Position numbers and translations under genes: made by a program. A stretch of DNA of 39,256 bases, from the NCBI GenBank assembly GCA_963743595.1, contig CAVURW010000098.1, forward strand, positions 1 to 39,256, read 5' to 3'. Within the stretch, counting starts at the first letter, position 1. Each line of letters opens with the position of its first letter. This stretch comes from CAVURW01 sp963743595. GTDB lineage: Bacteria > Verrucomicrobiota > Verrucomicrobiia > Methylacidiphilales > UBA1321. The notes beneath the pieces are model-generated. The model searched no databases. It was not told the DNA's origin and saw nothing but the letters and a program-made list of their open reading frames with translations. Of this stretch, positions 32,413-39,256 are shown piece by piece.

Positions 32413-32952
32413 CTAAGCAGCCTTGATCTTCGTTACGAATTGCACGAAACCTGTTGCTTGAGCAGCTAGGCGCTTCTCGATGTCTTCGTTCACGAATTTA
32501 CCGTCGACGATCGACTTTCCGACGCCGGGAATGAAGACGCGCTCTGGGAAAATGTAAGCATTGCGATAGCCGAAAATCGCTTGAAGTTGCTCGACGGGCC
32601 GAAGTGCTCCCCAAATGCCCGCCGCGAGACCGACAAACGCTACCGGACGATGCTCAAAGCTGGCCGGAAACGGCAACATATCGATGAAATACTTCAGAAT
32701 GCCGGGCACGCCGCCGTTATATTCAGGAGAGACGACGACCAGACCATCCGCAGCGAGAATGGCATCAGTGAACTTAGAAAAGGCTTCCGGTTTCGTAGCG
32801 TAAGAGCTGGGAGAGAAGAGCTCAGGCGGGAGATCCTGGAGATCGAGCACCTGGAAATCGATTCCCTGTGCTGCGTAGATGGATTCAAGTTTCGCAGTAA
32901 CTTTGCGCGTGCTGCTGTCGGGGCGGTTTGTACCGCTGATGAGGATAATCAT
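32413..32952 (-). CDS. NAD(P)H-dependent FMN reductase
   Basis: The 179-residue flavodoxin-fold protein matches the NADPH-dependent FMN reductase family (chromate/quinone reductases). The N-terminal phosphate-binding SGTNRPDSSTRKV motif (about 6-18) and the SPEYNGGVPGILKYFID segment (about 75-91) bind FMN. It would be a cytoplasmic oxidoreductase reducing quinones or metals, and the natural substrate is uncertain. ATG 32952 is the only good start. A block of 21-bp tandem repeats begins 28 bp upstream of it. Confidence 0.88.
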   Translation of the reverse strand: MIILISGTNRPDSSTRKVTAKLESIYAAQGIDFQVLDLQDLPPELFSPSSYATKPEAFSKFTDAILAADGLVVVSPEYNGGVPGILKYFIDMLPFPASFEHRPVAFVGLAAGIWGALRPVEQLQAIFGYRNAYIFPERVFIPGVGKSIVDGKFVNEDIEKRLAAQATGFVQFVTKIKAA

Positions 32953-32980
32953 CTGGCGTGGATAGCAGGGACGGAGGTCA

Positions 32981-33064
32981 CTTGCAAGGGCGGATCTGTC
33001 GCTTGCAAGGGCGGATCTGTCGCTTGCAAGGGCGGATCTGTCGCTTGCAAGGGCGGATCTGTCG
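32981..33064. repeat. Four exact 21-bp tandem repeats upstream of FMN reductase
   Basis: The unit CTTGCAAGGGCGGATCTGTC plus a final G is repeated four times without a mismatch, followed by a partial CTTGC. The block lies 28 bp from the FMN reductase start codon, so it is within its likely promoter or 5' leader. Exact identity suggests a recent slippage expansion. Confidence 0.95.
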
Positions 33065-33476
33065 CTTGCGCATAAAATAATAATAATAACGATTTAGTGA
33101 TACCCATTCTTGTCAATAGCGATATCAAAGAAATTTAATTTATTTTTGTGACATTGCAGCATGCAGCAACGTCGAATGGAGTATGGGTTAGTTGGTTAGT
33201 CAACTAAAAGCACCCCAGCAAAACAGGTCAATCTATGAACTATAATCAAAGATCACAGCGTATCTTGAATCTTCGGGTTCTTGCGCATTTGTTCGATCAT
33301 CAACTCCAAATGACGGCTCCAAAAGCCGCTATTATTCCCCCTAAGAAAAGCATCGTTAACGCGGATCATTCTGAAAGAAATCGCGGCGCTGGTGTGCAAG
33401 AGAAGTCTAGCAGTCCGTTGTATATCCCATAAAATCGGCTCGCTCAGATCGCAGCTGTCGATTTAAATGGCGCACG
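33065..33476. other. A+T-rich intergenic region with weak candidate ORF
   Basis: The 412-bp gap begins with an ATAATAATAATAA tract near 33073-33089 and continues A+T-rich to about 33150. A 7-bp stem, TTAGTTG/CAACTAA, lies at 33188-33207. A 65-codon frame at 33235-33432 (start MNYNQRSQRI) has no family resemblance and only a weak upstream signal; I do not call it a gene. The birA promoter is presumably in the last part. Confidence 0.55.
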
Positions 33477-34460
33477 ATGCGGAGTTGTACTCACGAGATC
33501 GCGCTGTTGAGGGCGCTGTTCACAAACTTAGAGCGGTGGATCACCCCGGAGGAGCTAGTCACGATCTCCGGGGTCAAAATCGAAACGCTTCCGAGCTTAA
33601 TTGCCCGGTACGTGGAAGCGGGTTATCCGGTGGAATTCGATCCCGCCGCTGGAGTTCGGTTGCGACAGCCGGACGATGTCTGGTGCGAGGAAGAGGTTAT
33701 GGCGCGCTGCACAGGAGACGCGGGCGACGAGTTCCCGTGGTCGCCGCTGCTTTTGGCTTCGACCGGGTCGACGAACGATTTTGTTCGCGATCAAGCGGGG
33801 CGCGGTGCAGCTCCGGGCTTGCTTGTCGCTGCGGCTGAGCAGACAAAAGGTCGCGGTCGAATGGGTCGGTCGTGGCAATCGACACCAGGAGAGGGATTGT
33901 ATGTCTCGTTCTTGTTGCGTCCTGGCTGGAGAGCGGAGGAGGTCGGGCAACTCGGGATCTTAACGAGTGTCTCGGTTGCCGATGCGGTTGAACAGGTGAT
34001 CGGACAGCGACCGAGCATCAAGTGGCCAAATGATCTGCTGCTCAACGGCAAAAAGCTGGCGGGAATCTTGATCGAGACAGAGATGATCGAGGGACGCATC
34101 GGATTCGCGGTTGTTGGAATCGGAATCAACGTGCGCCAGCAGGCCGAGAGCTTTGCGCCGGAGATTCGAGAGATCGCCACCTCCTTACGGATCGAAACAG
34201 GCACACTCTATCGCCGTGCTGATGTTTTGGTGGCCTTGATGAACGCGGTGCAAAGGAGGTATCGTCAGCCGTTTGAATCGGTCCGGGCTGATTGGGAGGC
34301 AGCGTGTCTCATGCTCGGACAACGCATTCGCCTGCAAACCGTGCGTGGCGAAAAATATGGGATGGCGATGGGCTTGGATGAATCGGGCGCGCTCCTTTTA
34401 CGCACGGAAGCGGGTCTGGAAGAGGTGATTTCAGCGGGCGAAATGAACGTGATCCGTTAG
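33477..34460 (+). CDS. birA: Bifunctional biotin-protein ligase / repressor
   Basis: The 327-residue protein has an N-terminal winged helix (about 5-65), a central biotin-protein ligase domain and a C-terminal SH3-like domain (about 280-327). GRGRMGRSW at 125-133 is the biotinyl-AMP-binding loop and KWPNDLLLNGKKLAGIL at 182-198 holds the catalytic lysine region. BirA biotinylates carrier proteins and, with its DNA-binding domain, can repress biotin genes. The retained N-terminal domain suggests the group II, regulatory type. The likely target here is not adjacent; bioF lies about 9 kb away on the minus strand. Confidence 0.93.
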   Translation: MRSCTHEIALLRALFTNLERWITPEELVTISGVKIETLPSLIARYVEAGYPVEFDPAAGVRLRQPDDVWCEEEVMARCTGDAGDEFPWSPLLLASTGSTNDFVRDQAGRGAAPGLLVAAAEQTKGRGRMGRSWQSTPGEGLYVSFLLRPGWRAEEVGQLGILTSVSVADAVEQVIGQRPSIKWPNDLLLNGKKLAGILIETEMIEGRIGFAVVGIGINVRQQAESFAPEIREIATSLRIETGTLYRRADVLVALMNAVQRRYRQPFESVRADWEAACLMLGQRIRLQTVRGEKYGMAMGLDESGALLLRTEAGLEEVISAGEMNVIR

Positions 34461-34470
34461 GGAAAGGGAG

Positions 34471-35214
34471 TCACCACGTCACGATTCTCTCTCGAAGAGT
34501 TGTTACTGGATTTCGATCATCCACCGATCGCCAAACGGCGGTTCTCAAAGTCGTATCCAGCTCAATGTGGTTTGGGATTTTAACCCGAGGCGCCACACCA
34601 GCATTGAAAAGCCGAGTCACTTGGCCCGACTCTCCGGTAACGGTGTCGGTCCAATCTCCTCCGGAACGTTGAGGTAAATGGATGTGACCGCAAAACAGGA
34701 AATCGGGTTCCCACGCGAGTGCCGAGAGTTGAATATCGGCGGGATCGGGCTCGACGTGAGTCCGGCCAATCGCGCAGTCGAACGGAGGACAATGCTGAAG
34801 AACGCACCACGGTTTACCGGTTCGCCGAGCCACAGCGCGGAGCTTATCCAACTCCAGTTCCAATTCCTCGCCCCACTCGCCCTCGTCATAACCGGGAATC
34901 TTCCAGGAAATTGAGGTCACCGTGATTTCGTCCAAAAAGAAAGTGCCGTGCTGTTGCTCAATCCAACCCCAAGCACCCAATTGAAACCAGAGATCATGAT
35001 TCCCTGAACAGACATAGAGCTTAGAGCCCTCCGCTCGAATCGCCTCGATGACTCTATGCACCTCGATTGTCTCTTCGAATGCCAGAGGCCCGACGCTATT
35101 AATCAAGTCCCCCGTCAAAAACACAGCATCATAAACCCGCTTTTCACAAGTGACCCGCAACCACTCGTACCACTTGGGATTGCCATGAAAATCGGTGACG
35201 TGTAGCAGCTTCAT
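34471..35214 (-). CDS. Calcineurin-like metallophosphoesterase
   Basis: The 247-residue protein carries all metallophosphoesterase motifs in order: D8-x-H10 (HVTDFHG), GD (Asp36, TGDLI), GNHD (71-74), His141 in QHCPPF, and GHIH (176-179). It should bind two metals and hydrolyse a phosphoester, but the substrate is unknown. ATG 35214 has GGAG about 11 bases upstream, which is why I prefer it to the longer frame from 35307. It converges on birA with only a 10-bp gap. Confidence 0.85.
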   Translation of the reverse strand: MKLLHVTDFHGNPKWYEWLRVTCEKRVYDAVFLTGDLINSVGPLAFEETIEVHRVIEAIRAEGSKLYVCSGNHDLWFQLGAWGWIEQQHGTFFLDEITVTSISWKIPGYDEGEWGEELELELDKLRAVARRTGKPWCVLQHCPPFDCAIGRTHVEPDPADIQLSALAWEPDFLFCGHIHLPQRSGGDWTDTVTGESGQVTRLFNAGVAPRVKIPNHIELDTTLRTAVWRSVDDRNPVTTLRERIVTW

Positions 35215-35274
35215 GTCTACTTTCTCCAGGAGCGTAGCGCCCGCTTTGCTACGATCAAGAAATCCCCTGCCATT

Positions 35275-35604
35275 ATGCCGCTCAGCGACAAACAATTGGT
35301 CTACCAAGAAATCTTATGGCGGGTACTGCCGATCATCCGTACTCACTTTAAGAATCAAAACTACTCCGTCTGGATTCGACTTCGCAAAAACACGATTCAC
35401 CGCGAGGCTCAGTTCATTCACAACATTCCGGTCTGCCTTGTGGATGACGAATTTACCGACGCCGATTTTCATTGGTTGAACAGTCCCGCCAAAGTTTATT
35501 GCGAGCAGCCCGGTGCTTGGGAAGACTTGAAGGAGTCCGTGGCTCGCCTGTTCGATCTCGTTCCCGCTCATCTTCGCGATAAGCTCGAGTGGCCAGGTCC
35601 GTAA
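35275..35604 (+). CDS. Hypothetical protein
   Basis: The 109-residue protein is probably soluble and alpha/beta, with no membrane segment or signal peptide. It begins with a helix (LVYQEILWRVLPIIRTHF) and has a later DEFTDADFHWLNSP segment. I do not recognise the family. It is divergent from the metallophosphoesterase, 60 bp apart, and could share its promoter region. Confidence 0.6.
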   Translation: MPLSDKQLVYQEILWRVLPIIRTHFKNQNYSVWIRLRKNTIHREAQFIHNIPVCLVDDEFTDADFHWLNSPAKVYCEQPGAWEDLKESVARLFDLVPAHLRDKLEWPGP

Positions 35605-35617
35605 AGTAAAACTGGGT

Positions 35618-35632
35618 GCAGCGTCACGCTGC
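35618..35632. repeat. Short REP-like palindrome GCAGCGTCACGCTGC
   Basis: This is a 15-bp palindrome with one central base, sharing the GCGTCACGCT core with 18272, 24851 and 27773. It lies between the hypothetical gene and the prenyltransferase gene. Confidence 0.65.
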
Positions 35633-35676
35633 CTTGAAGAAATCGAATCCCGCGCTATGTTGTAGAAGTAAAACTT

Positions 35677-36573
35677 ATGGCAACCACCGCTGTCATCTCA
35701 GACGCTAAGGATCCCGGCCTGATCGCTCGTTTCTTTCAGACGCTGGAACTCATCAAATTCTCGCATTCCGTGTTCGCGTTGCCATTTGCGCTTGCTGCCA
35801 TGCTTGTGGCGTCGAATGGCCTGCCGGGGATTCGCGTTCTGATGTGGATTTTATGGTGCTTGGTCGCCGCGCGAACGGCAGCCATGGCGTTCAATCGATG
35901 GGCTGACTGGGATTTTGATAAGAACAACCTGCGCACCAAGCGGCGCAGCCAGTTGGGCACGCGCAGCCTGGCATTGGGACTGTGCGGCTTGTCGCTGGCG
36001 GCCTTTGCGCTCGGCAGTTGGGAACTGAATGGTCTCTGCCTATTGCTCTGCCCGGTAGCGATTGTCATCATCCTGGGCTACTCGCTCACGAAACGGTTTA
36101 CCGCTTACAGTCACGCGTGGCTCGGTGTGGCTTTGGCAATTGCGCCGATGGGTGCCTGGATCGCGGTGAGGGGGGCGATGTTCGACTCGCTACTGCCCTG
36201 GATTCTGGGGGCCGCCGTCTGGTGTTGGGTGTTCGGATTCGATCTGATTTACGCCACACAAGACGTCGATTTTGATCGGCAAGCCCAGCTCTTTTCGTTC
36301 CCGGCTCGTTACGGAGTCGATGCGGCCATAACATTAGCCAAGGCCTTGCATGCGGTGACGTGGCTTCTACTTATGGCGTGGGGCTGGCTGGCTCACCTAT
36401 CGCTGGCATATTGGATAGCAATGTCACTGATATTAGGCGCGCTTATGTTTGAGCATTGGCTTTGCCGCAAGACTTCAGATCTCGCTCGAATCAATTTGGC
36501 CTTTTTTCAAATGAACGCTTTGGTCGGTCTTTTCTTAATCCTCGGCGTCATGGCGTCCCTCTATTTGCCGTAA
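35677..36573 (+). CDS. mqnP: UbiA-family prenyltransferase (likely MqnP in the futalosine pathway)
   Basis: The 298-residue protein has about eight or nine membrane helices and two aspartate-rich motifs of UbiA-type prenyltransferases: NRWADWDFDKNN at 73-84 (Asn73, Asp77, Asp81) and DLIYATQDVDFD at 189-200 (Asp189, Asp196, Asp200). These bind the Mg2+-diphosphate of the prenyl donor. The gene directly precedes mqnE, so attachment of the polyprenyl tail to 1,4-dihydroxy-6-naphthoate in menaquinone synthesis is the best reading. UbiA itself (4-hydroxybenzoate) is the alternative. The stop and the mqnE start are 21 bp apart. Confidence 0.82.
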   Translation: MATTAVISDAKDPGLIARFFQTLELIKFSHSVFALPFALAAMLVASNGLPGIRVLMWILWCLVAARTAAMAFNRWADWDFDKNNLRTKRRSQLGTRSLALGLCGLSLAAFALGSWELNGLCLLLCPVAIVIILGYSLTKRFTAYSHAWLGVALAIAPMGAWIAVRGAMFDSLLPWILGAAVWCWVFGFDLIYATQDVDFDRQAQLFSFPARYGVDAAITLAKALHAVTWLLLMAWGWLAHLSLAYWIAMSLILGALMFEHWLCRKTSDLARINLAFFQMNALVGLFLILGVMASLYLP

Positions 36574-36594
36574 ACGGCTTCGAAAAATTGATTT

Positions 36595-37713
36595 ATGAAT
36601 GCATCCATGGAACGATCGATCAATCAACTCGGCTTAGGCGCTATCGCCAGGAAAGTGGAGGCGGGTGAGCGGTTGATGCGGGAGGACGCGCTGCGCCTCT
36701 ATGAAGTGCGCGATCTGAATGTGCTCGGATGGCTGGCGAATATCGTGCGCGAGCGGAAGAATGGGAACATCGCCACGTATGTGCTGAACCTTTATCTCAA
36801 CTACTCAAACATCTGCATTTTAAGCTGCCAGTTCTGCGCGTTCGCCCGGAAGCCGAAACAAGAGGGCGCGTTCCAGTACGATCAAGAGGAGATGGTGAGC
36901 CAGGCGAAGGCCGCTTACGAAAAGGGGATCACGGAGGTGCACATGGTCGGCGGGTTGCACCCCAAGCTGCCGTTTACCTACTACACGGAGCTGGTAAAGG
37001 GGCTGAAAGAGGCGTGCCCGAATCTGAAGGTGAAAGCGTTTACCGCCATTGAGATTCGCCACTTGGCAGAGCGTATTGCGAAAAAACCGATCCAAGAGAC
37101 GCTGGAGATCTTGCGGGAGGCGGGTCTGGACGCGTTAACGGGGGGCGGAGCCGAGATTTTTGACGCTGGCGTGCGCGATCAGATTTGTCGCGGAAAAGAG
37201 AGCGCTGAGGAATGGTTGGAGGTGCATCGCACGTGGCACAAGCTCGGGCAGCGCAGCACGTGCACGATGCTGTACGGTCACGTGGAGACGCTTGCAAATC
37301 GCGTGGATCACATGGGTCTGCTGCGGGAGCTTCAAGATGAAACGGGGGGCTTTACAGCGTTCGTTCCATTCGCGTTCGAGCCGGAAAACAACCATTTAGC
37401 GCATCTGGGGCGAGTCTCGGCATTCGAGGATCTGCGGAATCTGGCAATCGCCCGTCTCTATCTTGATAATTTCGATCACATCACCGCTTATTGGATCAGC
37501 TTGGGTTTGTCGCTGGCTCAGGTCTCCTTAAGCTATGGTGTGGATGACCTGCACGGAACCATTATGCAGGAGAAGATTTTCCATATGGCCGGTAGTGAAA
37601 CACCGCAAGGCCAGACTGTTGCAGCGATGGAGCGCGCGATTAAAGAGGCCGGGCGTATCCCCAAGCAGCGGAACACGTTTTACGAGAAAATGCCGGAACC
37701 GGTGGCCAGCTAG
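36595..37713 (+). CDS. mqnE: Aminofutalosine synthase, radical SAM (MqnE)
   Basis: MqnE is the radical SAM enzyme that joins SAM to 3-[(1-carboxyvinyl)oxy]benzoate to form aminofutalosine, the second dedicated step of the futalosine menaquinone route. The 372-residue protein has the 4Fe-4S motif C74-x3-C78-x2-C81 (CILSCQFCAF) after a YLNYSN segment. MVGGLHPKLPFTYY, TGGGAEIFD and a C-terminal AGRIPKQRNTFY block typical of MqnE/MqnC follow. MqnC (cyclisation) is the main alternative; the TGGGAEIF form and the length favour MqnE. It is adjacent to a UbiA-type gene. Other mqn genes are not in the window. Confidence 0.87.
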   Translation: MNASMERSINQLGLGAIARKVEAGERLMREDALRLYEVRDLNVLGWLANIVRERKNGNIATYVLNLYLNYSNICILSCQFCAFARKPKQEGAFQYDQEEMVSQAKAAYEKGITEVHMVGGLHPKLPFTYYTELVKGLKEACPNLKVKAFTAIEIRHLAERIAKKPIQETLEILREAGLDALTGGGAEIFDAGVRDQICRGKESAEEWLEVHRTWHKLGQRSTCTMLYGHVETLANRVDHMGLLRELQDETGGFTAFVPFAFEPENNHLAHLGRVSAFEDLRNLAIARLYLDNFDHITAYWISLGLSLAQVSLSYGVDDLHGTIMQEKIFHMAGSETPQGQTVAAMERAIKEAGRIPKQRNTFYEKMPEPVAS

Positions 37714-37812
37714 CAGTCAGCTAAAGCCGAAGTAATTTCGTTAAGTCATAAAAAAGGGAACATAGCGATTGCGCGCAACGAAAATTGGGCCCTAAACTGC
37801 TAATCCGACCCT

Positions 37813-39256
37813 ATGGACACGCCCATCCGTTTTCGACTGCATTATTACCCGAATATCGCGAGCAACATCACCACTGAATTGATCCTGAAACACACCGGTT
37901 TAGGGTATGAACCGGTGCCACTCCCCCCTGCGGACCCAGGCCCGATCCTCCGACTCACCAAGGGCGAGTGCTACACCGCTCCCGTTCTGGAAGATGTGTT
38001 TAATCGCACGATTGCCTTCAATCGGGCCCCCGCGTTCGATGATATTCCCCGCGTCTTAGCGGAGCTGGCCCCGCTGATGATCCTGTACCCCCCGGAATTT
38101 GACGGTCTGAACAAGATTTTCGAAACGTACGTCCGGAATGAATGTGAGCCCATCGCTCGGAAAGTTTGCGATGTCTTTCGCGACAAGTGGACGAAGAACG
38201 ATATCGAAGCGGCTATGATCCGTTGCCAGCGCGAGCGGGAATCGGGTGTGGGTATTCTCGATACGTGGTCCAAGCAATTGAACGATCTCTCTATGGATTT
38301 CAATCGCAGCATCCAGCCGTTTGAGAACATTTTAACGAACCGCCCGTTCCTGAGTGGCGAGCGCCCCATTTACGCGGACTACATTTTGGCCGGAGCCATC
38401 GGGGCCTTTTTGTTCGCCGGAGGCACCTCGCTCCTGAACACATTAGTGATGTTGGAAGCATGGTACACCAAGATGTGCGCTGGTAGCTTCAAGTACCGCG
38501 AAGAGGCGATGAAACTCGACCCGAACGCGGTCTCCGACAACAGTACTTTCACGGAAATTCAACTCGACCCGTCTGAAATCGAGAAGCCCGTGACCGACCT
38601 GAAATTGCGCGCAGCGGCGCAGGTGCTCGACGTCATGTCAGGTGCCGGGCACACCGCCGTCTTCCTGGCGAAAAAAGGTTTCAGCGTCACTGCCGCAGAT
38701 GCTCATCACCCGAACTTGGTGAAGACCGCGGAATTGGCCAATAGCCTGTCCCTGGGATTGACCCTAAAGCAGCATGCGCCCGAGAATCTGCCGTACCCGA
38801 ATGGCAGCTTCAACTTGGTGGTCGTGCGCGCTCGCGCCCACCTGATGACCGACCCGGAATTGTTCGTTAAAGAGTGCGGGCGCGTTCTGCGGACGTACGG
38901 TTACCTGATGATTGTGGATAATATTATTCCCGATGACCAGGTGGAGGCGGATCAATGGCTCAATGCTTTAGAGAAGCTGCGTGACCCTGGGTTCGTTCGC
39001 TACTACACGCCAAATCAGTGGAAAAAATGGTGCGTCAAGGTCGGCATGACCGTCACCAAAACGCTGGTCGATGCGCACAAACAGCCTGATCTGAATTGGT
39101 ACTTGAACACGCGCAATACCTCGCCGGAAAATCGTAAAAAGATCATGGAAATGATCGCAAAAGCGCCTGCTTCCTGCCGCGAGCTTTTTAAGATTGGCCA
39201 AGAAGAGGGCAAGATCACCTGGCAGTTCCGGCGCATGGTTATGATGGCTGGAAAGA
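37813..39256 (+). CDS. Glutathione-S-transferase-like / SAM methyltransferase fusion, 3'-truncated by window edge
   Basis: The frame starts at ATG 37813 and is open to the window end, at least 481 residues. Residues about 5-80 resemble a GST thioredoxin-like domain (FRLHYYPNIASNITTELIL, then YTAPVLEDV in the position of the conserved cis-Pro segment). About 85-215 is helical like a GST C-terminal domain (PFLSGERPIYADYIL). Residues about 265-370 form a class I methyltransferase core with motif I VLDVMSGAGHTA (271-282), ADAHHP, an ENLPYPNGSFNLVVVR motif like UbiE/COQ5, and RVLRTYGYLMI. The usual GST active-site Ser/Cys/Tyr is not obvious. I do not know the substrate of either part. Confidence 0.72.
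   Translation, partial: MDTPIRFRLHYYPNIASNITTELILKHTGLGYEPVPLPPADPGPILRLTKGECYTAPVLEDVFNRTIAFNRAPAFDDIPRVLAELAPLMILYPPEFDGLNKIFETYVRNECEPIARKVCDVFRDKWTKNDIEAAMIRCQRERESGVGILDTWSKQLNDLSMDFNRSIQPFENILTNRPFLSGERPIYADYILAGAIGAFLFAGGTSLLNTLVMLEAWYTKMCAGSFKYREEAMKLDPNAVSDNSTFTEIQLDPSEIEKPVTDLKLRAAAQVLDVMSGAGHTAVFLAKKGFSVTAADAHHPNLVKTAELANSLSLGLTLKQHAPENLPYPNGSFNLVVVRARAHLMTDPELFVKECGRVLRTYGYLMIVDNIIPDDQVEADQWLNALEKLRDPGFVRYYTPNQWKKWCVKVGMTVTKTLVDAHKQPDLNWYLNTRNTSPENRKKIMEMIAKAPASCRELFKIGQEEGKITWQFRRMVMMAGK

Noticed and set aside
32981..33069. CRISPR array
   Set aside because: The 21-bp units are directly adjacent with no spacers and there are no cas genes, so it is a simple tandem repeat.
32581..33075. 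164-codon plus-strand frame ending in CKGGSVA repeats
   Set aside because: Most of it is antisense to the FMN reductase, and the peptide repeat is only a reading of the 21-bp tandem DNA repeat.
33235..33432. 65-codon frame as a gene
   Set aside because: It has no family resemblance, only a weak ribosome binding signal, and lies in an A+T-rich gap; I leave it as a candidate within the intergenic entry.
1..39256. tRNA, rRNA, insertion sequence or prophage genes
   Set aside because: I looked in the gaps for T-loop-like sequence and for transposase, integrase or phage motifs and found none that I could support by eye. A covariance-model search would be needed to exclude small RNAs.

Overview
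The window looks like chromosome of a Gram-negative, saccharolytic bacterium, most plausibly a Verrucomicrobiota/PVC member. That placement is an inference from gene content. It rests on secreted GH29 fucosidases, a diaminopimelate-type murein recycling ligase (Mpl), menaquinone synthesis by the futalosine route (MqnE beside a UbiA-type prenyltransferase), and few recognisable Shine-Dalgarno sequences. No rRNA, tRNA, CRISPR array, phage gene or transposase was seen.

Layout. 1-2899 (-): 5'-complete but 3'-truncated secreted clan GH-A-like glycoside hydrolase. 3154-5091 (+): ABC exporter. 5118-5371: a very large inverted repeat that contains the 3' end of the next gene. 5345-7059 (-): lipoate/octanoate ligase-family protein translationally coupled to a DUF3592-like membrane protein. 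7138-11214 (+): mpl, then an MBOAT acyltransferase, an SGNH hydrolase and a small membrane protein, which look like a polysaccharide O-acylation module. 11297-12583 (+): L,D-transpeptidase-like domain with an unusual 77-residue-period repeat tail. 12652-14280 (-): GH29 fucosidase. 14383-17825 (+): operon of zinc-finger/membrane proteins ending in a multi-spanning GT-C-like protein. 17826-18334: repeat-rich intergenic region with a second giant inverted repeat. 18335-19495 (+): CutA and a CPBP protease. 19476-23563 (-): ferredoxin-type nitrite/sulfite reductase, a small coupled gene and an internally duplicated HAD protein. 23674-25722 (-): BioF and a metallo-beta-lactamase-fold hydrolase with an extra helical N-terminus.

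25804-28862 is the most accessory-looking part. A membrane-anchored exported protein is followed by a methyltransferase, a palindromic repeat, a 257-bp second copy of the exported protein's 3' end, and a pair of visibly A+T-rich orphan genes. A second GH29 fucosidase (28856-30553, -) closes this section. 30780-32274 (+): a possible CheX-like protein, a winged-helix-like partner and a TM2-domain protein. 32413-32952 (-): FMN reductase with a 4 x 21-bp tandem repeat upstream. 33477-37713: BirA, metallophosphoesterase, a small unknown, UbiA-type prenyltransferase and MqnE. 37813-end (+): a 3'-truncated fusion of a glutathione-S-transferase-like domain to a SAM methyltransferase.

How the parts fit. 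Three secreted glycosidases suggest use of fucose-containing polysaccharide. The MBOAT/SGNH genes, the GT-C-like gene and the ABC exporter suggest envelope or exopolysaccharide modification. Biotin (bioF, birA), lipoate and menaquinone genes are housekeeping cofactor functions scattered between them. The best candidates for undescribed biology are the two giant inverted repeats, the partially duplicated 25804-28067 locus, the repeat-tailed L,D-transpeptidase-like protein and the GST-methyltransferase fusion.
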